Assembly: GCA_016870795.1 (NCBI GenBank)
Contig: VGAJ01000006.1
Span: 1-43,388 of the forward strand
Reading direction: 5' to 3'
Source of the DNA: Actinomycetota bacterium
GTDB lineage: Bacteria; Actinomycetota; Actinomycetes; Nanopelagicales; Nanopelagicaceae
DNA: 43,388 nucleotides
Within the stretch, counting starts at the first letter, position 1. Every line of letters begins with the position of its first letter. The notes below the pieces were generated by a model. It made no database searches. It was not told where the DNA came from and worked only from the letters and a program-made list of their open reading frames with translations. Positions 28,544 through 36,452 of this stretch are shown piece after piece. Position numbers and translations under genes: made by a program.

Positions 28544-29010
28544 GTGATCTTGCAGCAACGGTAATTGATCTACTAAGAAAGCGAAGTGAGAGCATCTCAT
28601 GCGCAGAATCAATTACAGGCGGAGCGCTCACATCGAAACTTGTCTCGGTTGCTGGAGCTTCAGATGTCTTACTGGGCTCAATCGTTGCTTATTCGAAAGA
28701 GATCAAGATAAGTCAGCTAGGTTTAAGTGCAGAGTTAATTGATGATAAAGGCCTTGTTTCCAAAGAGGTTGCTATTGCGATGGCCAAGGGGGCAAGGCAG
28801 AGACTTGGAAGTAGTTGGGCAATTTCCTCAACCGGCTCTGCTGGGCCAACAGCTCTAGATGGCAGCACTCCTGGTGAGATCTGGATTGCAATTCTGGGCC
28901 CTGATCGGCAAGAAAGTGTGAAATTATCCTTCAATGGCGCTCGCCAGGAGGTCATAAACGGCGCGGTAGAGAGCGCATTAACCCTGCTGGAGCGTATCCT
29001 TAGGTCCTAG
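28540..29010 (+). CDS. pncC: CinA C-terminal domain protein (nicotinamide-nucleotide amidohydrolase)
   Basis: Stand-alone CinA C-terminal domain, 156 residues, which deamidates nicotinamide mononucleotide to nicotinate mononucleotide in NAD recycling. Visible motifs are SCAESITGGALTSKLVSVAGASDVLLGSIVAYS split across the first 50 residues and SSTGSAGPTALDGSTPGEIWIA in the second half. The COG1058 N-terminal domain of full CinA is absent, as in PncC. ATGA overlap with pgsA. Enzyme function is assigned by family. Confidence 0.9.
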   Translation: MSDLAATVIDLLRKRSESISCAESITGGALTSKLVSVAGASDVLLGSIVAYSKEIKISQLGLSAELIDDKGLVSKEVAIAMAKGARQRLGSSWAISSTGSAGPTALDGSTPGEIWIAILGPDRQESVKLSFNGARQEVINGAVESALTLLERILRS

Positions 29011-29049
29011 GAATTCGTTCAATCATTCTTTGAATTAGGAGGCATAGCA

Positions 29050-29322
29050 ATGGAGTTACTACGTAGCCACATTGGTCAATGCCTTCGCGCCGAGCGCATC
29101 TCACAGAGTAGAACTCTAAGAGATGTAGCTAAGGCTGCTCGAGTCTCTCTCGGATATTTATCTGAGGTAGAGCGCGGCCAGAAAGAAGCTTCGTCAGAGC
29201 TACTTAATGCCATTTGTAGTGCACTTGATTTGTCGCTATCAAAAGTACTAGTTGAGGTAACTGCTCAAGTTAAACTCAACGAGACCCCAGTACTTAGCGT
29301 CGTTGATACCAACGCTGCTTAA
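29050..29322 (+). CDS. clgR: ClgR-type XRE transcriptional activator
   Basis: 90-residue helix-turn-helix protein. The segment [36 protein letters not shown] (roughly residues 22-58) is characteristic of ClgR, the actinobacterial activator of clp protease genes. In mycobacteria the ortholog (Rv2745c, also called ClpR) also activates RecA-NDp promoters of DNA-damage genes. The C-terminus ends in Ala-Ala, the kind of end that makes Streptomyces ClgR a Clp substrate. AGGAGG lies 7 bases before the ATG. The pgsA-cinA-clgR-recA neighbourhood is the standard one. Confidence 0.9.
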   Translation: MELLRSHIGQCLRAERISQSRTLRDVAKAARVSLGYLSEVERGQKEASSELLNAICSALDLSLSKVLVEVTAQVKLNETPVLSVVDTNAA

Positions 29323-29343
29323 CTAGAGGGGAAGAATAAGGCT

Positions 29344-29877
29344 GTGAGAGATCAGAGCGCGCGCTCGACCTATCAACACCAATCAATAATTCATCGTCGC
29401 ACAAGAAGCGCCATAATGGCAGCGGCTAAAGAGCTCTTGGCCCAAAGTGGTATCTCTGGAACTAACATGATTGAAATTGCGGATAGAGCTCAAGTTTCAA
29501 GAGCCTCGCTATATAACCACTTTCGAGATAAACATGAAGTCTTTTTAGCTTTAGTTGAAAGTGAGCTGGAGCGAATCTCAACTCTTGCAATGATTGCCCA
29601 ATCACGATCAGAGGCGCTCTATTTAATCTCCTGCGAGATTTCAAATCATCCAGGGCTTAAGAGCGCACTGACTAGTGATGGCGAGATTATGGCAAATGCG
29701 CTAACTGCAAGAGAACATAAAATCTGGGTTGAGATCTATGCCCAGCTCTCAAAAATATTTGCAACAGATGTAGTCGGAGTTGGGCTAATTCTTCGCTGGC
29801 TGATGGGGCAAGTTACCGCCCCGCTCTCTGATGCGCACTCAAAAGAGCAGGCAGAGCGTTTAACATCCATTCTTTAA
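29344..29877 (+). CDS. TetR family transcriptional regulator
   Basis: 177 residues. The N-terminal DNA-binding domain (about 20-66) has RSAIMAAAKELLAQSGISG and the recognition helix in IADRAQVSRASLYNHFRDKHEVFLALV. The C-terminal ligand domain is not recognisable. GTG start, preceded by AGAGGGG and, 6 bases before the codon, by AAGAAT, so either a leadered or leaderless mRNA is possible. It lies 21 bases after clgR, where mycobacteria have a PspA-like gene instead. Target unknown; the divergent P450 nearby is a candidate but not demonstrated. Confidence 0.85.
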   Translation: MRDQSARSTYQHQSIIHRRTRSAIMAAAKELLAQSGISGTNMIEIADRAQVSRASLYNHFRDKHEVFLALVESELERISTLAMIAQSRSEALYLISCEISNHPGLKSALTSDGEIMANALTAREHKIWVEIYAQLSKIFATDVVGVGLILRWLMGQVTAPLSDAHSKEQAERLTSIL

Positions 29878-29893
29878 AGTAAGTAATGGTGTT

Positions 29894-30091
29894 ATGAGGA
29901 TCACTGAACTTCGCAGAAGATTAACCGCTCACTTCGGCCCGGATTGGGCCCCCTCTTATTCAAAAGATTTTGTAATGGCAGAACTTGGTGGGCAGAGCGT
30001 TGATCAAGCACTTGAAATGGGATTTGAACCAGCTGATATCTGGCGGGCGGTAGTTAAAAATAACCCGGATATTTCAAGCGATCTTAAATAA
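29894..30091 (+). CDS. DUF3046 family protein
   Basis: 65-residue actinobacterial protein of unknown function, recognised by MRITELRRRLTAHFG, the VMAELGGQSVDQALEMG core and the IWRAV segment. In most Actinobacteria it lies directly upstream of recA. Here a reverse-strand P450 gene separates them. The start ATG is 16 bases after the TetR stop. Its 3' end overlaps the P450 stop by 8 bases in tail-to-tail orientation. Confidence 0.88.
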   Translation: MRITELRRRLTAHFGPDWAPSYSKDFVMAELGGQSVDQALEMGFEPADIWRAVVKNNPDISSDLK

Positions 30092-31490
30092 GCTCAAATC
30101 TCATAGCAACAGCTCCCTTAGGGCGATAAGTTGCTCGTGGTTGGGCTGTAGGAAAAGCGCCAGTAAGTGAAAGTCTGGCTCTCCTTGCAATCTCTAAAAT
30201 AATTATTCGCCCCTCAAGCAGGGCAAATTGATCTCCTAGGCACTTTCTACTACCGGCAAGGAATGGGAAATAAGCCCCGCGTGGCAAGCTCTTTTCAAAG
30301 TCATTACTCCATCGCTCTGGAATAAATTCATTTGGAGATGGAAAATACTTTTCATCCCTTTGAGTGACATATTGACTAACTAAAACATGGGCCCCTTTCG
30401 GAATCTCTCTTCCCCCAAGAGTTATATCTTCTAGAGCCCTTCTTGGTGAGATCCAGACTGGGGGAGCAAGCCTTAAAACCTCACTAAAAATAGCTCCAGA
30501 TAGGGGAGCTGCGAGAATAACCCTGGCAAAATCCTCATCTCCTTCTCTAGCAAAAACTTCCTCTGCCTCTTTAGCAAGGTCATCCCAGTACTTAGGGTTC
30601 TGGCTTAAATATGCAAAGGTCCAAGTTAAAACATTTGCCGTGGTTTCATGGCCACTTAAAATTAAAGTTAGAGTTTCATCTGAAATCTCTCTAGCGCTCA
30701 ACTTCTCACCATCGACAGTTTCTGCCTCAAGTAAGACTCCCATTAAGTCATCGCGTTTGACTCCGCTTGCAATTCGCTCATTAACAATCCTAGTTGCAAC
30801 GTTATGGAGCTCATTAGCAGCTTTTTCAAACTTTCTAAAATATGGAATAGGAAGATTATCAAGGCGATCAAGACCTGGCAGCATGGTGCGCTCAATGCGA
30901 TCTATGGCAATGTGCATCGAGTCTTGAACTCGCTTGGTATCTGCAGAGATATCTGTGCCAAATAAAATATCTGCAACGATGTCAAAAGTTAGCGACATCA
31001 TTTCAGGTCCAATGGCTACGACCTGGCCATCGCTCCAATTTGAGATGTGCTTGCGAGTAAGGTTTAGCATCGTCTGGGCATAAGTTGAGATCTTGCTAAT
31101 GTGAAAGGGCGATTGCATCAACCTTCTATGGCGAAGATGAATAGGTTCTTCATTAGTTAAAAGTCCGCTTCCTAGAACTTTTCTCATCCGATCAAAACCC
31201 ACGCCCTTAATAAAGCTTCCCTGCTTGCTCACCGTTACCTCATTGACCATCTCTGGTGAGAAGGCGGTGATAAAGAGCTGGCCTGCTAAAAAGAATGAGC
31301 TGCAATCGCCATATTCGGCCTTGGCATTTAGTAGAAAGGCTGGGGTATCTTTTTGGAATCTAAGGGTTAATAGGGGCGATCTTGGCCCATCAGGAATATT
31401 TAGACCCTTCAAATCTCGCCGCTTTAGAGGCTTTGGCATCGGCGCGTACTCAGCTGGCCGTGGGCTTTGAAAGGGGGCGAGATCAACCAT
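30084..31490 (-). CDS. Cytochrome P450 monooxygenase
   Basis: Heme-thiolate monooxygenase, 468 residues from the chosen ATG, no membrane anchor seen. The heme-binding loop FLAGSRKCLG carries the ligand C417, the K-helix ExxR is in SEVLRLAPP, the I-helix oxygen-activation motif is SGHETT, and FIPERW is the PERF-like segment. The overall style resembles the CYP102/CYP110/CYP120-like class acting on fatty acids or terpenoids, but the substrate cannot be named. No ferredoxin or reductase gene is adjacent. The frame runs 36 codons further upstream, but ATG 31490 is preceded 6 bases away by TACCTT (leaderless layout), and the longer version would include the LexA box. Confidence 0.93.
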   Translation of the reverse strand: MVDLAPFQSPRPAEYAPMPKPLKRRDLKGLNIPDGPRSPLLTLRFQKDTPAFLLNAKAEYGDCSSFFLAGQLFITAFSPEMVNEVTVSKQGSFIKGVGFDRMRKVLGSGLLTNEEPIHLRHRRLMQSPFHISKISTYAQTMLNLTRKHISNWSDGQVVAIGPEMMSLTFDIVADILFGTDISADTKRVQDSMHIAIDRIERTMLPGLDRLDNLPIPYFRKFEKAANELHNVATRIVNERIASGVKRDDLMGVLLEAETVDGEKLSAREISDETLTLILSGHETTANVLTWTFAYLSQNPKYWDDLAKEAEEVFAREGDEDFARVILAAPLSGAIFSEVLRLAPPVWISPRRALEDITLGGREIPKGAHVLVSQYVTQRDEKYFPSPNEFIPERWSNDFEKSLPRGAYFPFLAGSRKCLGDQFALLEGRIIILEIARRARLSLTGAFPTAQPRATYRPKGAVAMRFELI

Positions 31491-31496
31491 GGCTCC

Positions 31497-31502
31497 AAGG
31501 TA
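31497..31502 (-). promoter_or_regulatory. Probable -10 element of the P450 gene (leaderless)
   Basis: On the reverse strand TACCTT is followed by 6 bases (ggagcc) and the ATG at 31490. The -35 region would fall at about 31520-31525, directly next to the LexA box at 31529-31540. Confidence 0.45.
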
Positions 31503-31528
31503 GGGCTCGCGTGTCTTAAAAGTCATTA

Positions 31529-31540
31529 GAACAGATGTTC
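31529..31540. promoter_or_regulatory. LexA (SOS) box between recA and the P450 gene
   Basis: GAACAGATGTTC is a perfect GAAC-N4-GTTC palindrome, the core of the actinobacterial/Gram-positive LexA operator. It lies 140 bases before the recA GTG and 39 bases before the divergent P450 ATG. A TAGACT hexamer at 31544-31549 could be the -10 of a LexA-controlled recA promoter. The site could repress both directions. Confidence 0.75.
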
Positions 31541-31556
31541 GGCTAGACTTATCTCC

Positions 31557-31577
31557 ATAACAGCGGCGAGCTGTTAT
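31557..31577. promoter_or_regulatory. Inverted repeat upstream of recA
   Basis: ATAACAGC (31557-31564) and GCTGTTAT (31570-31577) are perfect 8-base arms around a 5-base centre. Located between the LexA box and the proximal recA promoter. It may be a second operator or an RNA hairpin in the longer recA transcript. No family match is claimed. Confidence 0.4.
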
Positions 31578-31622
31578 ACCCAACCAGAGCGGTTCCACAT
31601 TTCCGCCGACTGCAAAGTCAGG

Positions 31623-31645
31623 CCGTCAGTGGCATTCCGTACCTT
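31623..31645 (+). promoter_or_regulatory. RecA-NDp type DNA-damage promoter of recA
   Basis: CCGTCAGTG, exactly 8 bases, then TACCTT. The published RecA-NDp consensus is TTGTCRGTG-N8-TANNNT. Seven of nine upstream positions, the spacing and the TANNNT element all fit. Transcription would start near 31652, about 28 bases before the GTG at 31680. In mycobacteria this LexA-independent class is activated by ClgR/ClpR, whose gene lies 2.3 kb upstream here. Confidence 0.6.
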
Positions 31646-31679
31646 CTGGAGCCAACTACGAGAGAAGAGAGGCAAGACC

Positions 31680-32765
31680 GTGGCTAAAGAAGCCAAAGAT
31701 CCAAATGAAATAGCAAAACCCTCTGCCGAACGGCAGAAAGCCCTAGATACCGCGCTTGCTCAAATCGAACGTCAGTTTGGCAAGGGCTCAGTAATGAAGA
31801 TGAGCGATCGAACCGCAACTCCAATTGAGGTAATTCCAACTGGATCCATCGCTCTTGATATGGCCTTAGGAATTGGCGGCATTCCACGTGGCCGCGTTGT
31901 AGAAATCTTTGGACCTGAATCTTCAGGTAAGACAACGCTAACTCTGCATGCAATTGCTAATGCACAGAAAAATGGCGGTATTGCAGCTTTTATCGATGCT
32001 GAGCATGCCTTTGATTCTGAATATGCAAAGAAACTTGGAGTTGATATCGATGCGCTTTTAGTTTCTCAGCCTGATACTGGCGAGCAAGCACTTGAAATTA
32101 TGGACATGTTAGTTCGCTCTGGAGCACTTGATTTAATTGTGGTTGACTCCGTTGCAGCACTTGTTCCTCGCGCTGAAATTGAGGGCGAAATGGGAGATTC
32201 CCATATGGGACTTCAGGCTCGCTTGATGTCACAGGCCTTAAGAAAGATAACTGGCGCGCTAAGCCAGACCAAGACAACAGCTATCTTTATTAATCAGCTC
32301 CGCGACAAGATCGGTGTTTTCTTCGGCTCTCCTGAAACCACAACTGGTGGAAAAGCGCTTAAGTTTTATGCCTCAGTTCGTATGGATATTCGCCGTATTG
32401 AAACTCTAAAAGATGGACAAGAAGCGGTTGGAAATCGTACCCGCGTCAAAGTTGTGAAAAATAAGATGGCTCCGCCATTTAAGCAGGCAGAGTTTGACAT
32501 CATCTACGGCATTGGAATTTCTAGAGAGGGAAGCCTTCTAGATATGGGCGTAGATCTTGGAATTGTGAAGAAATCCGGAGCTTGGTTTACCTATGAAGGA
32601 GATCAACTAGGCCAGGGTAAAGAGAACTCTCGCCAATTCCTGCTTGATAATCCTGCTCTAGCTAATGAAATCGAAGGAAAGATCCGGGCTCACTTTGTCG
32701 CGAGCGATATCGATCCAGCTCTAGTTGCTGCAATCGATGAAGCCGCAGCTGATGTCGAGTTCTAA
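31680..32765 (+). CDS. recA: Recombinase RecA
   Basis: Strand-exchange ATPase of homologous recombination and co-protease for LexA. 361 residues from GTG 31680. Walker [10 protein letters not shown] is at 78-86. [22 protein letters not shown] is Walker B plus the start of loop L1, and the L2 region is [31 protein letters not shown]. No intein interrupts it. The frame opens at an ATG at 31629, but that would place the N-terminus within the RecA-NDp promoter and adds 17 unrelated residues. The [21 protein letters not shown] segment sits at the usual distance from GTG 31680. recX overlaps the 3' end. Confidence 0.97.
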   Translation: MAKEAKDPNEIAKPSAERQKALDTALAQIERQFGKGSVMKMSDRTATPIEVIPTGSIALDMALGIGGIPRGRVVEIFGPESSGKTTLTLHAIANAQKNGGIAAFIDAEHAFDSEYAKKLGVDIDALLVSQPDTGEQALEIMDMLVRSGALDLIVVDSVAALVPRAEIEGEMGDSHMGLQARLMSQALRKITGALSQTKTTAIFINQLRDKIGVFFGSPETTTGGKALKFYASVRMDIRRIETLKDGQEAVGNRTRVKVVKNKMAPPFKQAEFDIIYGIGISREGSLLDMGVDLGIVKKSGAWFTYEGDQLGQGKENSRQFLLDNPALANEIEGKIRAHFVASDIDPALVAAIDEAAADVEF

Positions 32766-33249
32766 TTCAGTAGAAGTTGAGAGCGACCCCTACCAAGTAG
32801 CTCAGACCATTGCCCTTATGGCACTTGGTCGAAGGGCAAAAAGTAGGGGGGAGCTCTTTAAACTTCTCAAATCTCGCGGCATTGAAGAAGAGGTTGCAAA
32901 CGCAGTTCTCTTTCGCCTCGCCGAGCAAGGCTTTATCAATGATCATGAGTTTGCTCGCTGTTGGAGTGAATCACGGCAGAGAACCAAGAAGGTCTCAAAG
33001 CGAATAATTAGCGGAGAGCTGCGTTCTAAGGGAATCTCGCCAGAGATAATAGAGTGGATCACAAGTGATATCAGCGATGATGAAGAGTTTGCCAATGCGA
33101 TGACTTTCGCCGAACGTAAGGCGAGAGCAGTTACTAGCCTTGCACCTGAGGTGGCATACCGCAGATTACATGGCGCCTTATCAAGGCGAGGATTTTCTAG
33201 CCATGTTGTCTCTCGAGTATTGGCAGAGCTGGGTATTACAAGAAATTAA
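32752..33249 (+). CDS. recX: Regulatory protein RecX
   Basis: Inhibitor and modulator of RecA filaments. 165 residues from ATG 32752, made of three-helix repeats. [41 protein letters not shown] and the third repeat [21 protein letters not shown] are visible. The start lies 14 bases inside recA. An in-frame ATG at 32725 would deepen the overlap and is less likely. The 3' end overlaps the convergent dehydrogenase gene by 14 bases. Confidence 0.93.
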   Translation: MSSSNSVEVESDPYQVAQTIALMALGRRAKSRGELFKLLKSRGIEEEVANAVLFRLAEQGFINDHEFARCWSESRQRTKKVSKRIISGELRSKGISPEIIEWITSDISDDEEFANAMTFAERKARAVTSLAPEVAYRRLHGALSRRGFSSHVVSRVLAELGITRN

Positions 33250-34459
33250 TGTGTTTGGAATTTAATTCCTTTACATTCGAAACGCCTAGCAACTTCATCG
33301 TTCGCTTGATTTCTGTTGCAAGAATTTCAAGAGATCGCTCAACGCCTTGCTGCCCTCCAGCCATCAACCCGTATAGATAGGCGCGGCCCACATAAGCAAA
33401 GTCTGCTCCAAGCGCGAGCGCTGCCACGATATCTGATCCCCGCATAATTCCTGAATCTATGTGGATCTCGGTAGCTCTTCCTACTGCTTTTCGACAGCTT
33501 GCTATTAATTCAAGTGGCCTTGGAGCTTGGTCAAGCTGTCTTCCGCCATGGTTTGAAAGAATAATTGCATCAACGCCTAATCGAGCAGCTTTTTTTGCAT
33601 CATCTACATTTTGGATTCCCTTAACGGACAAAGTCCCTTTCCATTGGGCTCTAATCCATTTTAAATCATCAAAAGTCATGCTGGGATCAAACATAAAATC
33701 AAGCAGTTCGGCCACCGTTCCATTCCATTGCGACATGGAGGCAAATCGCAATTCTGGAGTGGTTAGGAAATTCCACCACCATTCATATTTCGGAGCTGCT
33801 TCAAGTAATGTTCCAAGGGTTAAAGAGGGAGGAACTGTTAATCCATTGCGTGTATCTCTGTGGCGCGCACCAGCTACAGGTACATCAACAGTCAATATTA
33901 AATTTCTTACTCCCGCGCTCCATGCCTGATCAACTAAGGCCATTGACGCTTCTCGGTCCTTCCACATATACAGCTGAAACCAATTTCGACCAAGGGGTGC
34001 TGCGCTAACCACTTCAGAAATTGTGCTAGTTCCAAGCGTTGAGAGCGCAAAAGGAATTCCAAATTTCTCTGCAGCTCGAGCTCCAGCTATTTCTCCCTCC
34101 GCATTCATCATGCGTGTAAATCCTGTCGGAGCAATTCCGAAGGGAAGAGCAAACTTCTCTCCCAGTATTTCTACTGAAGTGTCGAGTTTTGAAACATCTC
34201 TTAAAACATTAGGGCGAAATTCAAGATTTGAGTAGAGCGCTCTTGCTCTTGAAAGCGAACTTTCACTTTCGGCGGCGCCATCTGTGTAATCGAAAGGTCC
34301 GCGAGGAGTCCGTCGTTTTGCAATTTTGCGCAAGTCTTCAATAGTGACAGCTTTGGATAATCTTCGTTTTTTTCCTGAAATAGCAATTTTTTTAAACTTA
34401 AGAGTTTTTGAAAGTGTGATTGGATTTGGGAAAATCCGTTTCAAATTTGGATTAGCCAT
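33236..34459 (-). CDS. FMN-dependent alpha-hydroxy acid dehydrogenase (LldD/glycolate oxidase family)
   Basis: 407 residues, TIM-barrel flavoprotein oxidising L-2-hydroxy acids such as L-lactate, glycolate or mandelate to 2-oxo acids. Y58 in the FDYTDGAAESE segment corresponds to the substrate-binding tyrosine region. The active-site base is H304 in LSNHGGRQLD, and HIDSGIMRGSDIVAALALGADFAYVGR binds FMN phosphate. The first 35 residues are basic and not conserved. It is the last gene of a four-gene reverse operon, 2 bases after the dehydratase stop. In this context it may oxidise lactate formed from the aldehyde end of a cleaved deoxy sugar acid. Confidence 0.9.
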   Translation of the reverse strand: MANPNLKRIFPNPITLSKTLKFKKIAISGKKRRLSKAVTIEDLRKIAKRRTPRGPFDYTDGAAESESSLSRARALYSNLEFRPNVLRDVSKLDTSVEILGEKFALPFGIAPTGFTRMMNAEGEIAGARAAEKFGIPFALSTLGTSTISEVVSAAPLGRNWFQLYMWKDREASMALVDQAWSAGVRNLILTVDVPVAGARHRDTRNGLTVPPSLTLGTLLEAAPKYEWWWNFLTTPELRFASMSQWNGTVAELLDFMFDPSMTFDDLKWIRAQWKGTLSVKGIQNVDDAKKAARLGVDAIILSNHGGRQLDQAPRPLELIASCRKAVGRATEIHIDSGIMRGSDIVAALALGADFAYVGRAYLYGLMAGGQQGVERSLEILATEIKRTMKLLGVSNVKELNSKHINFL

Positions 34460-34461
34460 AA

Positions 34462-35646
34462 TTAGGCTGTGACACTGACTAGAGAACTGGCACGAAATTC
34501 ATCCCGTAGTTTTAAGCCCAGACCAGGGCTTATGCTTAATTTTAACTCACCATTTTCAATCAGGGGCAATCCATCTACTAGATGTGGATACCAGGTGCGG
34601 TAGGAAGACCTGACCGTCTCTTGAATTAAGGCATTTTCATCGGCAGTTGATAAGTGGGCGCCGGCAGTCAATCCCACCGGGCCGGTGCAATCATGAGGGG
34701 CAATCCTTACGCCGTTTTCTTTTGCTAGCTTTGCCATGGCAAGGCCTTCGGTTAATCCACCACACCAAGATAAATCCAAAGTGAGCACATCAATAAGGTT
34801 TTCTCCAACAAGTCTCTCTACTCGCTTTTTACTCGCAATTGTTTCACCGTGTGCAATTTTTGGCATCGAGTTACCTCGAAGAACTCCTAACTCTTCCAGT
34901 AAGTCTGGATAGATGGGATCTTCGACCCAGAAAACTTCAAACTCTTTTAACGCCGACATTATTTCTTTCGCTGCGCTAGGCGACCAAAGTGCATGGAGCT
35001 CAACCATTATCTCCATCTTCTTGCCCACGGCGTCTCTAATCTTTTTAATCGGCTCTAATCCCAACTTCAAGTCAGAAGATGAAATCTCCCTTCCCCAATT
35101 TTTTTCAGCGAGTAAATCAAATGGCCAAATCTTCATGACTGTGATGCCCTCAGACAAGAGCTCGGTTGCCAACTGCCCAGCATCATTCATAAACGCTGCA
35201 AGATCTTCGTATTTACCAGCACCTTGATCTAATCCCCAAGACTTTGAACCCTGGTTTGATTTGCGCATATATTGCACCCCAGCACAGGTGTTATAGATTC
35301 GAAGTTTGCGGGGAGTGTTCCCACCAATTAATTCGAATATGGGCTTGTTATTAAATTGCCCAGCAATATCCCAAAGCGCTATGTCAATGGCAGATCTAGC
35401 TCTGGTCTCAACTCCTGAGCCGTTATATCCAACATATGTAGTAAGAGTCTTGGCTATTTCGTCTCGATTTAGCGGATCCTTTCCCAAAATCGCTGGACCT
35501 GCGAAGTCACTAATGAAATGTGCCACTGTTGAGCCAAAATAATACGTTTCACCTAAGCCTACGATGCCTTCATCAGTGAGGATTTCAACATATGCCAAAT
35601 TGGGAAATTCAGGATGAGAAAAAGGTTTTACTGCAATAATTTTCAC
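34462..35646 (-). CDS. Enolase-superfamily (mandelate racemase-like) acid-sugar dehydratase
   Basis: 394 residues with an N-terminal capping domain (about 1-125) and a TIM barrel. Catalytic residues of the mandelate racemase group are seen: K172 in VMKIWPFD, metal ligands E216 (MVELHALW), E242 (FWVEDPI) and E268 (AHGET), and the general base H318 in APHDCTGPVG. H218 next to the first ligand is also suggestive. Most such enzymes dehydrate aldonates or aldarates to 2-keto-3-deoxy acids. The sugar acid cannot be assigned. ATG overlaps the GntR stop by four bases. Confidence 0.88.
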   Translation of the reverse strand: MKIIAVKPFSHPEFPNLAYVEILTDEGIVGLGETYYFGSTVAHFISDFAGPAILGKDPLNRDEIAKTLTTYVGYNGSGVETRARSAIDIALWDIAGQFNNKPIFELIGGNTPRKLRIYNTCAGVQYMRKSNQGSKSWGLDQGAGKYEDLAAFMNDAGQLATELLSEGITVMKIWPFDLLAEKNWGREISSSDLKLGLEPIKKIRDAVGKKMEIMVELHALWSPSAAKEIMSALKEFEVFWVEDPIYPDLLEELGVLRGNSMPKIAHGETIASKKRVERLVGENLIDVLTLDLSWCGGLTEGLAMAKLAKENGVRIAPHDCTGPVGLTAGAHLSTADENALIQETVRSSYRTWYPHLVDGLPLIENGELKLSISPGLGLKLRDEFRASSLVSVTA

Positions 35647-36452
35647 GATTGCCCCAAATCCACCGAATATTCTTTAAGTGCAGAGCTAAGTATTTCCTCA
35701 ATACTTGAAGTGGATTGCAGTACATCTTTCACGATTCGCTCAGCAATTTCACGAAGTTCGCGATCTAAGTCATTTTTGTAGGAGTATTCAGCCAAATGAA
35801 TATGTTTTGACATAGCTTTTCTGGCGGCTAAACCATCACGATTCTTAACGGCTTTAAGGATTGTGTAGTGAAGGGGAGCACCTTCTTTATAGATTTCTGG
35901 GTCAGATAAACTTCTTAACATGGTGTCAAAAGCCAATGTGGTGATTGAGCCAAACATAATTTGTAGAACTGGATTGTGGGTGCTCTTAGCTAGTAGAGAG
36001 TGAAATGCAATGTCGGCTTGGGCCATCGGGATAAGTCCATTGGCATTATCTAAAGCCTTCAGCGCAAATTCCATCTGCGCAATATCTTCTGTTGTCGCTC
36101 TCTCCGCGGCAAGCGCGGCACATTGCTCTTCTAAATTTCCTCTAGCTTCAATTAGATCTCGGGCGGTGGCTGTGGATTGCCTTATAGTGGTGTGTACGTT
36201 ACGTGCCGCATTTAACATGCTGGGCTTTCTTACATAAACACCCTTACCTGGAAAAGTCTCAATAAGTCCTTGTCGTTGTAATCCAGCTAAAACTTCCCTC
36301 AAGAATAACCTTGAAACGCCATATTCTTCTGCCAAGATTCTAGTTGAGGGCATCAATCCATCTAAAGCTTCTTCGCCAAAAATAAACCGTTCCGTTAAGC
36401 TCTGGGCAAGAGCATCTTGAGTTATTCCAATTCTCTTTTGTAATGCTTTCAC
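35643..36452 (-). CDS. GntR/FadR family regulator with FCD domain
   Basis: 269 residues. The N-terminal winged helix (about 10-80) has LMPSTRILAEEYGVSRLFLREVLAGLQRQGLIETFPGKGVYV. The all-helical FCD ligand domain (about 95-240) has ARDLIEARGNLEEQCAALAAERAT and the histidines usually binding metal near FHSLLAKSTHNPVLQ and HYTILKAVKNRD. FCD regulators in sugar-acid operons typically repress and are released by the pathway intermediate. It is translationally coupled on both sides (ATGA overlaps) and probably acts on the palindrome at 37305-37328. Confidence 0.92.
   Translation of the reverse strand: MKALQKRIGITQDALAQSLTERFIFGEEALDGLMPSTRILAEEYGVSRLFLREVLAGLQRQGLIETFPGKGVYVRKPSMLNAARNVHTTIRQSTATARDLIEARGNLEEQCAALAAERATTEDIAQMEFALKALDNANGLIPMAQADIAFHSLLAKSTHNPVLQIMFGSITTLAFDTMLRSLSDPEIYKEGAPLHYTILKAVKNRDGLAARKAMSKHIHLAEYSYKNDLDRELREIAERIVKDVLQSTSSIEEILSSALKEYSVDLGQS

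Noticed and set aside
31629-31679. Longer recA starting at ATG 31629
   Set aside because: The extra 17 residues have no RecA character and the start would lie inside the RecA-NDp promoter. GTG 31680 places the N-terminus at the usual distance from the first conserved segment.
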